Positions 30,059-38,835 of a stretch of 64,000 nt of DNA are shown one piece after another; within the stretch, counting starts at the first letter, position 1, and the number at the start of each line of letters is the position of its first letter. The notes below the pieces were generated by a model. That model saw only the letters and a program-made list of their open reading frames with translations, was not told the origin of the DNA and ran no database searches. Source of the stretch: Imbroritus primus (GTDB lineage: Bacteria; Pseudomonadota; Gammaproteobacteria; Burkholderiales; Burkholderiaceae); contig AKCV02000011.1 of assembly GCA_000272025.2 (NCBI GenBank), forward strand, positions 124,001 through 188,000, given 5' to 3'. The translations under genes were made by a program, and so were the position numbers.

Positions 30059-30529
30059 TCAGATCGGATAGACAATCGAATTCGGCACCAGGTCGCCATC
30101 GAACACGCAAATACGCTCCTTGAACTTGAGCTTGCCGTTCTCGCTGACGATCGTGTCCAGGTAACGTCCGGTGTTGAACACCTCCGTGGGCGTGTCCAGC
30201 TTCGTCCCCATCAGCACATAGTTTGCTTCGGCGCGGATCACACCGCCTTCGACGCTGTGGATGCGAGGCGCGCTGATCACGTGGCGCTGCAGGTACGGTG
30301 CGTGATAGATGGTTTCATTCATGCCATACACACGGTCGAGCAGCATGGCCCGGCTCTCCAGCATCAGCGACGATGATGGCAGGCCAGCATCGTAGTTTTC
30401 TCGCGAGACGATGCGGTAGATGCACTCGTCCGTAAAAAAATCAGGCCACGCCTCAAACTTGGTGTTGTCAACGCACGCGGCATAGTCGTTGTACAGGTCT
30501 TGGACCGCGAAACGCGTATTTGCATCCAT
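30059..30529 (-). CDS. Aromatic ring-hydroxylating dioxygenase beta subunit
   Basis: This 156-residue small subunit has the SnoaL-like fold of ring-hydroxylating dioxygenase beta chains and stabilises the alpha3beta3 hexamer. Visible segments are VQDLYNDYAACVDNTKFEAWPDFFTDECIYRI (read in parts) and the family-typical RVYGMNETIYHAPYLQRHVISA and VFDGDLVPNSIVYPI. It begins 2 bases after the alpha-subunit stop. It looks closest to salicylate 5-hydroxylase or anthranilate dioxygenase small subunits, from memory of the families. Confidence 0.92.
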   Translation of the reverse strand: MDANTRFAVQDLYNDYAACVDNTKFEAWPDFFTDECIYRIVSRENYDAGLPSSSLMLESRAMLLDRVYGMNETIYHAPYLQRHVISAPRIHSVEGGVIRAEANYVLMGTKLDTPTEVFNTGRYLDTIVSENGKLKFKERICVFDGDLVPNSIVYPI

Positions 30530-30531
30530 CC

Positions 30532-31779
30532 TCAGATCTCCATGATTTTGCGGTAGTACTGGTACATGCCCCGGATCAGCGTTTCCGACACGTGGGTATC
30601 GGTATCGGCGATCTCGTGGCCACCCAGTTCACACAGCGTTTCGTCGCTCTCCGTCGCTTGCATCGCGCCGGCTTCCAGCAGATCGGTGATTTCTGCATCG
30701 TCCGCCGAGACGAAACCGGCGTGGCCGAACAGGTTCCCCTGGCGGAGACGGCGCTGGGTCAGTTCTGGAGAATCATCCTCGAAGCCGAACTGCGTCCAGA
30801 TGTAATCGAAGGCGCCCGGGCCGCGCGGTACGAGATGGCGGACGGCCAGGGAATTGACCTGCTGCTGCATGATCACGCTCGGGAAAATACTCTGGATCAC
30901 GGCAGTCGGACCATCCCACCACGGTTCCGTCTCGACGTCGAGGAAGCGCGGGTCGTTCAGTTCCATATGCTCGCGGAAGCTGCTGATGCCGGCCGTGGCC
31001 TCGCCCTTGCCGCCCTGGTTGCGCACCGTGACCATGGCCGAATGGGCATGCGAATCATCCATCAGGTTGAGCGAGTCATTGTCGGCACGCCACAGACCGA
31101 AGTTGACGAACCAGGTATGCAGCAGCCCAGGGTGGTAGCAGTCCTTCAGGTTTTCGTGAATCAGCTTCCAGTTGCCGCGCACGCGCTGGCGGTTGTAGCC
31201 GAGCACCTTCAGCTTGCGGCCATCGAACACGCGCTCGAAGTACTTGAGCATGGTCGGGCCGAGAAAGGTTTCAAAGTCAGGCACGTCCGGATGGAAACTG
31301 GCGAACACGACGCCGTTGTGCACATGCACCTTGAGCTGGGTCAGGCTGTGGTTCTCGCGCTTGAAATCCTTGGGCATGCCGCCCTTGCCCTTGATGCCGC
31401 GCAGGAACGGCACGCCCAGCAGATTGCCTTTGAGGTCGTAGTTCCACTGGTGGTACGGACAGACAAATTCTTTCTTGTTGCCCTTGTGCTCCTGGCAGAA
31501 CTGCGCGCCACGGTGGGCACAGCGGTTTTCCACGACGCTGATGCTACCGTCCTCGTCGCGCACCACGATGACCGAGCGCTCGCCGACATAGCTGCGCTTG
31601 AAGTCGCCCGGATTGGGGATTTCTGCCTCGAGGGCTACATAGTTCCAGTGCGGGCCGTTGAAGAGACGCTCCTGCTCGCGACGATACACTTCCGGATCAG
31701 TGTAGATCCAGTAAGGCATCCGCGAGGAGCCCTCTTTCTTCCATTGCCGCACAAACGTAATCGGGCGGGGGTCGTTCAT
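30532..31779 (-). CDS. Aromatic ring-hydroxylating dioxygenase alpha subunit (salicylate/anthranilate type)
   Basis: This 415-residue catalytic subunit hydroxylates an aromatic acid. The Rieske ligands are C87, H89, C107 and H110 (ENRCAHRGAQFC and EFVCPYHQWNYDLKG). The catalytic iron motif is HENLKDCYHPGLLHTWF, with the aspartate and H-X4-H. The segment VPFLRGIKGKGGMPKDFK is typical of the NagG/AndAc branch, which acts on salicylate or anthranilate. ATG 31779 is chosen because AAGGAG lies six bases ahead; the ATG two codons upstream has no room for it. It forms a four-gene operon with reductase, beta subunit and ferredoxin. The substrate is not proven. Confidence 0.93.
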   Translation of the reverse strand: MNDPRPITFVRQWKKEGSSRMPYWIYTDPEVYRREQERLFNGPHWNYVALEAEIPNPGDFKRSYVGERSVIVVRDEDGSISVVENRCAHRGAQFCQEHKGNKKEFVCPYHQWNYDLKGNLLGVPFLRGIKGKGGMPKDFKRENHSLTQLKVHVHNGVVFASFHPDVPDFETFLGPTMLKYFERVFDGRKLKVLGYNRQRVRGNWKLIHENLKDCYHPGLLHTWFVNFGLWRADNDSLNLMDDSHAHSAMVTVRNQGGKGEATAGISSFREHMELNDPRFLDVETEPWWDGPTAVIQSIFPSVIMQQQVNSLAVRHLVPRGPGAFDYIWTQFGFEDDSPELTQRRLRQGNLFGHAGFVSADDAEITDLLEAGAMQATESDETLCELGGHEIADTDTHVSETLIRGMYQYYRKIMEI

Positions 31780-31915
31780 CGTCATCTCCTTGGTAGACAA
31801 CCGGCGCTCCGGCGCCTTGTATTGATCCAGATTCAAAAGCCTTTTCACATGGCCCCAGGCTTCATCGCGCCACGACGGCGCGGGGATGGCCGGGGATGCC
31901 ACGGCGCACACCCGC

Positions 31916-33064
31916 CTACTCCAGTACCTTGGGCATGCCCTGCGCCAGTTCGCTGGCACGGGCCACGCACGCGCCGTTCAGCGCAAACCCGCGCAAGCTG
32001 CCGGCACTGTCATGGAACAGGGAATGCACGCCTGCGTCGTCAGTGGATGTCTGCCAGCTGCCTTCCGCAGCAGGCGGCGGGCACACGACGGTCGGACAGA
32101 CTGAGGTCTTGACGATCACCGGCATGGCGCCGTAGCTGACCGTGGCACTCTCGCCCGCGAGCTGCGCGGCGATGACCTTGGCAGCCGGACCGATGGGGTT
32201 GATATACGGCATCCACAGGCCGGCGATCTCGGCGCAATCGCCCAGCGCGTAGATCGCGGGATCGCTGGTGCGCAGGCTGGCATCCACCACGATGCCTTGT
32301 GCCACTTCCAGCCCCGCCGCACGCGCCAGGGTGGTACGCGGGCGCAGGCCCACGGCGGACAGCACCAGGTCCGCTTCCAGCACTGCACCGTCTGCACAGC
32401 GCAGCGTCACGCCATTGGCACGCGGCTCGATGCTCTTCACCGCCGTGCCAAGATGCCACTCCACCCCGGCCTGCTGCAAGGCGTCGTACAGGGTCTGGCT
32501 GTTGGCGGGCGGCAGCAGGCGGCTCAGCGGCAGCGGCGCGATGTCCAGCACTTTGACGCGATAGCCGGCATGCAGCAGGTCGTTGGCAAACTCGCAGCCG
32601 ATCAGGCCGGCGCCAAGGATGGCGATGTCGCGCTTGCCTTCGGCCAGGGCGCGGAAGCGCCGATAGTCATCGAGGTCGTTGACCGACACCACATGGTCGG
32701 CCAGCGCATCGTCGACGAGCGGCAGGCGCACCGGCTCCGCGCCGAGTGCGAGCACGAGCTTGTCGTAGGTGATGGGACCATGGCTGGTATGCAGGGTGCG
32801 GCTGGCGCGGTCGAGCGACTGCACATGCGTGCCGGTCACGACCTCGCCCTTGATCTGCGCGGCCATGCCTTCGGCGGTGCGCGACGACAGTTCCTCGACT
32901 GGTGCACCGAGGCGATAGGCTTCGGAAAGCGTGGGCTTGGAATAGAAATGCCCATCGTCCGCCGTGAGCACGGCCAGCGATTCCGTCTTGTTGCGCTTCC
33001 GGAATTCGCGCGCTACGGAATACCCCGCCAATCCGCTGCCGACAACGACCACCGCATAGTGCAT
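31916..33064 (-). CDS. FAD-dependent ferredoxin/rubredoxin reductase of the dioxygenase
   Basis: This 382-residue flavoprotein of the rubredoxin/ferredoxin reductase family delivers NAD(P)H electrons to the ferredoxin at 29712. It has the FAD motif AVVVVGSGLAGYSVAREFRK at the N-terminus, the NAD motif IAILGAGLIGCEFANDL and the second FAD motif AIYALGDCAEI. ATG 33064 is preceded by AAGGAG at seven bases; two in-frame GTGs lie just upstream. The alpha-subunit gene starts 136 bases later. It is divergent from the LysR regulator. Confidence 0.92.
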   Translation of the reverse strand: MHYAVVVVGSGLAGYSVAREFRKRNKTESLAVLTADDGHFYSKPTLSEAYRLGAPVEELSSRTAEGMAAQIKGEVVTGTHVQSLDRASRTLHTSHGPITYDKLVLALGAEPVRLPLVDDALADHVVSVNDLDDYRRFRALAEGKRDIAILGAGLIGCEFANDLLHAGYRVKVLDIAPLPLSRLLPPANSQTLYDALQQAGVEWHLGTAVKSIEPRANGVTLRCADGAVLEADLVLSAVGLRPRTTLARAAGLEVAQGIVVDASLRTSDPAIYALGDCAEIAGLWMPYINPIGPAAKVIAAQLAGESATVSYGAMPVIVKTSVCPTVVCPPPAAEGSWQTSTDDAGVHSLFHDSAGSLRGFALNGACVARASELAQGMPKVLE

Positions 33065-33180
33065 CACCACGCTCCTTGGGGGACTGCCTCTTCGCGGCTG
33101 GCGAGTGTTTCGCCCTGCCGTCGAGATGAATGTCTATGGCAAAAATGTAGTCGCCGGCATACCATATGTAAATCGCATAA

Positions 33181-34107
33181 ATGCAATTCAAGGTATACGC
33201 AAAAGTGGATATTGCCGAGCTGGACCTGAAACTGCTGGTGGCATTCGAGGCCATGCTGCATACCCGCAACGTGACGGCCGCAGCAGATGCCATCGGCATC
33301 ACCCAGCCGGCAATGAGCACCGCCTTGGGCAAATTGCGCAAGGTGCTTGCCGACCCGCTGTTCGTCCGGACCTCGCAAGGCATGGAGCCGACGCCTTTTG
33401 CCATGGAGCTCGCCGAGCCGATCCGCGACGCCCTGCAATTGCTGCGGCAAACGCTAAACCGCGACAAGCATTTCGATGCGGCCACGTCCACGCGCACCTT
33501 CCGCATCGTCATGACGGACATCGGCGAGCGCGTCTTCTTGCCGGGCCTCCTGCAGCACCTGAGCACAGTTGCGCCGCATGTCAGCGTGCGCACCGTGCAG
33601 CTGCCGGTCAAGGAAATGCGTGACGCACTCGAATCAGGCGAGATGGACCTGGCGGTCGGCTTCATTCCCGACCTGACCAGCGGCTATTACCAGCAGCGAC
33701 TGTTCAACCGCTCCTATGTGTGCATCGCGCGTACCAATCATCCGCACATCGGCGACACGCTGAGCCTCGAACAGTACCTGGCGGCCTCGCACGCCATCGT
33801 CTCAGCACCCGGCACGGGGCACGATGTCGTCGAGCGCGTACTGGCGGAGAAAGGTTACCGGCGGCGCATCGCCCTGCATGTGACGCACTTCCTGGCGATT
33901 CCGCTGATCGTCGCCAATACCGACCTGGTGGTGACGATCCCCACCATGCTGGCGGAATCCTACCTGCCGGCCGGCAACATCAAGATGCTCACGCCGCCGC
34001 TGAAGATGCCGGTGTATGCCATCCGCCAGTACTGGCATGAGCGCTTCCATGAGGATCCGGCCAACAAGTGGCTGCGCGAGCTGTTCTGCGATCTGTTCCG
34101 GGACTGA
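33181..34107 (+). CDS. LysR-type regulator, probably of the dioxygenase operon
   Basis: This 308-residue LysR regulator has the N-terminal helix-turn-helix LDLKLLVAFEAMLHTRNVTAAADAIGITQPAMSTALGKLRK (read in parts) and a PBP2 effector domain. The NahR/NodD branch pattern is visible (DPLFVRTSQGMEPTPFAMEL, MTDIGERVFLPGLL), and members of it respond to salicylate-like aromatics. ATG 33181 has no clear ribosome site; GTG 33205 has AAGG ten bases ahead and may be the real start. It is divergent from the reductase gene with a 116-base gap, the normal arrangement for control of that operon. Confidence 0.9.
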   Translation: MQFKVYAKVDIAELDLKLLVAFEAMLHTRNVTAAADAIGITQPAMSTALGKLRKVLADPLFVRTSQGMEPTPFAMELAEPIRDALQLLRQTLNRDKHFDAATSTRTFRIVMTDIGERVFLPGLLQHLSTVAPHVSVRTVQLPVKEMRDALESGEMDLAVGFIPDLTSGYYQQRLFNRSYVCIARTNHPHIGDTLSLEQYLAASHAIVSAPGTGHDVVERVLAEKGYRRRIALHVTHFLAIPLIVANTDLVVTIPTMLAESYLPAGNIKMLTPPLKMPVYAIRQYWHERFHEDPANKWLRELFCDLFRD

Positions 34108-34150
34108 GGTCCGGCAACAGAGGTCCGCGACCGAGCCTGCCGCGCCCATG

Positions 34151-34196
34151 AAAAAACCGCCACCGCGCCTCGGGACGAGGCAGGATGGCGGCTTTT
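34151..34196. terminator. Bidirectional terminator between LysR and Mo hydroxylase genes
   Basis: An outer stem AAAACCGCCA/TGGCGGCTTTT encloses an inner stem GCCTC/GAGGC. T-runs occur on both strands, so it can end both the LysR gene and the convergent CoxS-CoxG gene. Confidence 0.85.
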
Positions 34197-34217
34197 CGCC
34201 GTCAGGCAGCAGGCGTG

Positions 34218-35453
34218 TTACTTGCCGCCGAACAGCTTGCGGAAGAACCCGACGATGCGGTCGCGGATCACCGAGAACACCAGGGCGCCGGCATTCAGTT
34301 CGGCAGCCGGCATCGGCGGAGCTTCATCGGCACCACCGGTGTGGCTCAGGCGCGCGCGCAGGTTGGCGGCAAAGGCATCGGTCATGCGCTTGGCGATGTC
34401 CAGCACGATGCTCGAGCGGCTGAACTGCGCCAGCGGGCCGGTCAGTGCAAAGCCGACCTGCACGTCCACGCGCGTGGCCGCCGCGCCTTCGTCGGTCTGG
34501 GTTTCCACCAGCGTGTAGCGGATCTCGCCACGCGTGGCCGAGGCAGACTTGGTGTCGCGAGCGCTGCCGTAGATCATGCCGACGTAGTTGGCCGGATCGC
34601 GCTCGACATCGGCCGCACCTTCGAAGTCAGCGACGATCGGGCCGACCTTAATGCGCAGCTTGGGTTCGACGTGCGTTTCCGTAGGGGGCGCCAGCAGCGA
34701 GGCGCCCGGCAGGCACAGCGTGACCTGATCGAGCTTGCCGAAGAACTCCCACACCTGCTCGCGCGGGAATTCCACGGTAAAGGTCTGTTCGATGGTGGTC
34801 ATCGGTTTGCTGCTGTCGACCGGCGGAGCAGCGCGGGTGGCAGCGGTCTTGGCCGGTGCAGCCTTGGCGGTGGTGGCGCTGCTGCTGGCGGCCTTGGCAA
34901 TGGCATCGGCTGCCATGGCTTCCGCGTGGCCGGAGCCGACCGGCCCGATCTCGCCGCGTAACTCGACCGGCTTGGTGACACCTGCGGCACGGCGCGCTTC
35001 GATCACGCTCAGCACAGCCTTGGTGATGCCGACGTAGCCGGTACAACGGCACAGGTTGCCGCTCATGGCAAAGCGCACATCGGCTTCGGTTGCATCGGGC
35101 ATGCGCAGCACCACGTCATGGGCCGAGGCCAGCATGCCGGGCGTGCAGTAGCCGCACTGCAGCGCGTGCTCGCGCTGGAAGGCAGCGCGCAGGGCGATCA
35201 TCACTTCATCGTCGTCCATGCCTTCGATGGTGGTGATTTTTGCGCCATCGCAAGCCACGGCGAGCGTGATGCACGAACGCGCCGGCACACCATCGACCAT
35301 CAGCGTGCAGGCGCCACAGACGCCATGCTCGCAACCGATGTGCGTACCGGTGAGATTGAGGGTATCGCGCACGAAATCGGCAAGCTGCGTACGCGGTTCG
35401 ACCGCGGCGCCCGAGATTACCTTGCCGTTGACAGTCATATTGATTGTTTTCAT
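34218..35453 (-). CDS. Mo hydroxylase [2Fe-2S] subunit fused to CoxG-like domain
   Basis: This 411-residue protein joins two parts usually encoded separately. Residues 1-155 are the CoxS-type iron-sulfur subunit: the plant-type cluster GCEHGVCGACTLMVDG and the second cluster motifs LQCGYCTPGM and LCRCTGYVGI. An A/T/K-rich linker follows (about 160-210). The remainder is an SRPBCC/CoxG domain starting MTTIEQTFTVEFPREQVWEFF and ending with an amphipathic tail (VFSVIRDRIVGFFRKLFGGK), as in CoxG, which anchors the enzyme to the membrane. The frame is open throughout. The start overlaps the CoxM-like gene by 4 bases (ATGA). The fusion would tether the hydroxylase to the membrane. Confidence 0.9.
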   Translation of the reverse strand: MKTINMTVNGKVISGAAVEPRTQLADFVRDTLNLTGTHIGCEHGVCGACTLMVDGVPARSCITLAVACDGAKITTIEGMDDDEVMIALRAAFQREHALQCGYCTPGMLASAHDVVLRMPDATEADVRFAMSGNLCRCTGYVGITKAVLSVIEARRAAGVTKPVELRGEIGPVGSGHAEAMAADAIAKAASSSATTAKAAPAKTAATRAAPPVDSSKPMTTIEQTFTVEFPREQVWEFFGKLDQVTLCLPGASLLAPPTETHVEPKLRIKVGPIVADFEGAADVERDPANYVGMIYGSARDTKSASATRGEIRYTLVETQTDEGAAATRVDVQVGFALTGPLAQFSRSSIVLDIAKRMTDAFAANLRARLSHTGGADEAPPMPAAELNAGALVFSVIRDRIVGFFRKLFGGK

Positions 35454-36271
35454 GCCTGCTCCGCCCGGTCGACGGCGCGCTTGAGCGCAGCCACGTGGAC
35501 CTGATTGTCGAGTTTGTCCGTATGCCCGGCATCCTGCAGCAACGCGCGGGCCGCATCGACGTCGAGATGACGGCCATCCGGGAACAGCGAGCGCGCATCG
35601 CGCACGATGATTGGCTTGGATTCCGTGGCGCCAATGACCACACGGCACACCGAGCGCGCCGGATCCTTCAGCACCACGCCGATGGCATGGGCGAATTCGC
35701 CGGTCTTGCGGCACAGCTTGTGATAGCCCCAGCGTGCATCGGCCGACAGGCGCGGAATGCGCACGGCCTCGAGCATCTCGCCTTCCTGCAGCGCGGTTTC
35801 GAACACGCCGGTCATGAAATCGTCGATCGGCATGCTGCGCTTGCCCGAGGGTCCGGCCAGCAGCACTTCGGCGCCGATGGCGCACAGGCTGTTGATCCAG
35901 TCGGCCGACGGGTCGGCGTGCACGATACTGCCGCCGATGGTGCCGCGGTTGCGCACGGCACGGTAGGCGATGCCACGCGCCACGCGCGACAGCGCACCGC
36001 CGGTCACGTCGGGCACACGGCCGTCTTCGATGTCCGCGTGCGTGACGCAGGCGCCGATGACGATGGCATCGTCGGTGACTTCGACGCGCTTGAGTTCAGG
36101 AATGCCGGTGATGTCCACCAGCAGGTCCGGCTGCACGAGCCGCAGGTTCAGCATCGGCCCGAGCGACTGGCTGCCCGCCACGACCTTGACGACGATATCG
36201 TCGCGCTGCAGGTGGCGGATCACACCATCGAGACTCGCCGGGCGGTCGTAATCGAAGCGTGACGGTTTCAT
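35450..36271 (-). CDS. Mo hydroxylase FAD-binding subunit (CoxM-like)
   Basis: This 273-residue medium subunit carries FAD between the iron-sulfur subunit and the acceptor. Motifs are KVVAGSQSLGPMLNLRLVQP near the N-terminus, VARGIAYRAVRNRGTIGGSIVHADPSADW (read in parts; the TIGGS and D-P-S-A-D FAD contacts) and a C-terminal CO_deh_flav_C domain. It overlaps both neighbours by 4 bases, so the three subunits are translated together. Its length is close to the usual 280-290 residues. Confidence 0.95.
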   Translation of the reverse strand: MKPSRFDYDRPASLDGVIRHLQRDDIVVKVVAGSQSLGPMLNLRLVQPDLLVDITGIPELKRVEVTDDAIVIGACVTHADIEDGRVPDVTGGALSRVARGIAYRAVRNRGTIGGSIVHADPSADWINSLCAIGAEVLLAGPSGKRSMPIDDFMTGVFETALQEGEMLEAVRIPRLSADARWGYHKLCRKTGEFAHAIGVVLKDPARSVCRVVIGATESKPIIVRDARSLFPDGRHLDVDAARALLQDAGHTDKLDNQVHVAALKRAVDRAEQA

Positions 36272-38658
36272 ACCTTCTCCCGGCTGGTGATGCGCATGGA
36301 CACAAACGATTCGTCCTGCTGCGCAACCTTGTTCGTCTGGGCCGCGTCGATAGCCTCGAGCACGCGGCGCGGCGTGATCGGCGACACGTAGAGCGAGGCG
36401 CCAAGCGGACGCAGGGCGTCGTTCACGGCGTTGGCAATGGCGGCCGGCGGCGGAATCGCGCCGCTTTCGCCCACGCCCTTGACGCCGAACTCGGTGTAGG
36501 GCGACACGGTTTCCATATGGATCAGGCGCGGCTCCGGAACTTCGGTCGGGCCGGGCAGCAGGTAGTCCGCAAAGGTGGAAGCCAGCGGCTGGCCGGAGGC
36601 GTCGAACGGCATTTCCTCGTATAGCGCGGTGCCGATGCCTTGGGCCGTGCCACCGTAGATCTGGCCATCCACAACCATGGGGTTGACCAGCTTGCCGCCG
36701 TCTTCGACGATCACGTAGTCGAGGATCTCGACATCGCCGGTTTCCGGATCGACGGCCACCAGCACGGCATGCGCGCCATAGCCGAACGTACCGGAGTCAC
36801 GCTGCGGCTTGTAGCCTTCGGTCACTTCGAGGCCGCCCGGGTTGACTTCGGCTGGCAGGTCCTGCGGACGGCGATACCAGGTGTAGGCGATTTCGCCGAT
36901 GGTCAGGCTGCCGTTGGGGCCGATGACCTTGCCATCGCGGACTTCGACTTCCTCCGGCTTGGCCTTGAGCATGAAGGCGCCGATCGCGGCGAGGCGCTTG
37001 GCGATGGTCTGGCAGGAGCGCGACACGGCGCCGCCCGACATGACCATGCAGCGCGAGCCCCAGGTGCCGGTGGAATACGGGGTGTAGGCGGTATCGCCAT
37101 GCACCACCTTGACCTTGGCGACGTCGATGCCGAGGATTTCGTTGGCGACCTGCGCCAGCGTGGTTTCCAGGCTCTGGCCATGGGAGTGCGCGCCAATGCG
37201 CACTTCGAGACCGCCATCGGGCGTGACGCGCACGGTGGCCTGCTCATAGCCCGGCACCATCGGAATGCCCCAGCCAGCGTACACGGAGGTACCATGCGCC
37301 GCCTGTTCGCAGTAGATCGACACGCCCACGCCGATCAACCGGCCATCGGGCTCGCCCTGCTTCTGGCGCTTGCGGATGGCATCGTAGTCGATGGCCGCCA
37401 CGGCCTGGCGCAACGCTTCCGGATAGTCGCCGCTATCGAAGTGCTTGTTGGTGATGTTGTCGAACGGCATCTGCTCCGGCTTGACCAGGCTCTTCAGACG
37501 CAGTTCGTACGGCTCGATGCCGGCGGCGCGGGCCAGGTCGTCCAGCACCAGTTCCAGCGCAAAGCACACGCCGGTACGTGCCACGCCGCGGTACGGCAGG
37601 ATCGGGCACTTGTTGGTGGAGACGGAATGCGTTTCGCAACGATACCCGGGGAAATCGTACGGGCCGGGCAGGATGCTCGCGACCTGCGCGGCTTCCAGGC
37701 AGGCCGAGAACGGATACGACGAATACGCACCGGAATCCACCGTGGCTTCGCAGTCGATGCCCAGCAGGCGGCCTTCGCTGTCGGCATAGCCGGTGATGAC
37801 GTAGTGGTGTTCGCGGCAGTTGGCGCCGGCCGTGAGGTGTTCGCGGCGGTCCTCGATCCAGCGGACCGGGCGACCGAGCTTGATCGCCAGCCAGCTGATG
37901 GCGACTTCCTCGGTGAGCAGGATGCCCTTGTAGCCAAAGCCCCCGCCCACGTCCGGCACGACCACGCGGACCTGGCCTTCATCGAGGCCAAGGCATTCGG
38001 CCAGGCCAGTACGCACGATGTGCGGGATCTGCGAGGCCGTGTAAAGCGTCAGCAGCTCGAGGCGCGAATCCCAGAACGCCACGGCACCGCGGCCTTCCAT
38101 CGGCGCCATCGACTGGCGCGAGGTGCTGATGACACGCTGCACCTTGATCGGTGCGTCCTGCACCGCTTCGATATTGACGTTGACCTTGGTTTCCAGGAAA
38201 ACGTTGTCCGGCCACTCTTCGTGCACGCGCGAACTGACATCGCGGCGGCCTTCGAGCATATTGTGGATCGCCGGCAGTTCATCGAGATCGAGGCGCACCA
38301 TGGCGGCGATGTCCTCGGCCTCGGCACGCGTCGGCGCCACGCACATGACCACGGTTTCGCCGACATGGCGTACCTTGCCCTGGGCGAGAACCGGCTGTTC
38401 GGAAATCTTGAATCCGGGGAGCCCGGAAACGGCCCGGATGGGCTTGACGCCTGTGAGGTCGTCGATTGTGAAAACACTGTCGCGGACTTCTTCGGGAATC
38501 TCGACCCCCAGAATGCGACCATGCGCGAGCGGACTGCGCACAAAGGCCACGTCCTGCATATTGGCCATGCGGATGTCCGCAACAAACTGGCCCCGTCCGC
38601 GCATCAGGCGATCGTCTTCCTTACGAAGTACGCGCGCCCCAACACCTTGTTCCGACAT
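36268..38658 (-). CDS. Mo hydroxylase large subunit, CoxL form II-like
   Basis: This 796-residue molybdopterin-binding subunit belongs to the xanthine dehydrogenase/CO dehydrogenase family. Visible are the ARVLRKEDDRLMRGRGQFVAD start, the cofactor segments DVGGGFGYKG and SHGQSLETTLAQVANEILG, and the C-terminal GVGESGAIPPPAAIANAVNDAL with the catalytic glutamate. The active-site loop reads PYRGVAR instead of the AYxCSFR loop of true CO dehydrogenase, so it is form II and probably hydroxylates an aromatic or N-heterocycle. ATG 38658 has AGGAGGAG upstream. It is first in the operon, 107 bases downstream of a perfect palindrome. XdhC at 22753 likely matures it. Confidence 0.94.
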   Translation of the reverse strand: MSEQGVGARVLRKEDDRLMRGRGQFVADIRMANMQDVAFVRSPLAHGRILGVEIPEEVRDSVFTIDDLTGVKPIRAVSGLPGFKISEQPVLAQGKVRHVGETVVMCVAPTRAEAEDIAAMVRLDLDELPAIHNMLEGRRDVSSRVHEEWPDNVFLETKVNVNIEAVQDAPIKVQRVISTSRQSMAPMEGRGAVAFWDSRLELLTLYTASQIPHIVRTGLAECLGLDEGQVRVVVPDVGGGFGYKGILLTEEVAISWLAIKLGRPVRWIEDRREHLTAGANCREHHYVITGYADSEGRLLGIDCEATVDSGAYSSYPFSACLEAAQVASILPGPYDFPGYRCETHSVSTNKCPILPYRGVARTGVCFALELVLDDLARAAGIEPYELRLKSLVKPEQMPFDNITNKHFDSGDYPEALRQAVAAIDYDAIRKRQKQGEPDGRLIGVGVSIYCEQAAHGTSVYAGWGIPMVPGYEQATVRVTPDGGLEVRIGAHSHGQSLETTLAQVANEILGIDVAKVKVVHGDTAYTPYSTGTWGSRCMVMSGGAVSRSCQTIAKRLAAIGAFMLKAKPEEVEVRDGKVIGPNGSLTIGEIAYTWYRRPQDLPAEVNPGGLEVTEGYKPQRDSGTFGYGAHAVLVAVDPETGDVEILDYVIVEDGGKLVNPMVVDGQIYGGTAQGIGTALYEEMPFDASGQPLASTFADYLLPGPTEVPEPRLIHMETVSPYTEFGVKGVGESGAIPPPAAIANAVNDALRPLGASLYVSPITPRRVLEAIDAAQTNKVAQQDESFVSMRITSREKV

Positions 38659-38765
38659 TGACCCGCTCCTCCTGTCACTGAATGCGTCACCGCAATGTGC
38701 GCCGCGCCGGTCCACATGAACCGGCGACAGAGGGCTGGGTGACCACATTACCATCGAACATTTAG

Positions 38766-38793
38766 TCTAACATACTATTTATAGTATGTTAGA
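38766..38793. promoter_or_regulatory. 28-base perfect palindrome upstream of Mo hydroxylase operon
   Basis: The arms TCTAACATACTAT and ATAGTATGTTAGA are separated only by TT. It lies 107 bases before the CoxL start and 42 bases after the GntR stop. Half-site TCTAACA/TGTTAGA recurs at 17835-17860 and the centre CTATTTATAG recurs at 11262-11288. This is a strong candidate operator, possibly for the adjacent GntR/UTRA regulator. Confidence 0.7.
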
Positions 38794-38835
38794 TATATTT
38801 GTACGTGGCGCTCGGGAATTGGGTTTCCCCGAAAT

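Noticed and set aside
29160..30071. Open frame across the AT-rich gap into the ferredoxin gene
   Set aside because: No family pattern, and the right part is antisense to the certain Rieske ferredoxin.
36268..38658. True aerobic CO dehydrogenase (CoxL form I)
   Set aside because: The active-site loop lacks the cysteine of form I, so CO oxidation is not supported.
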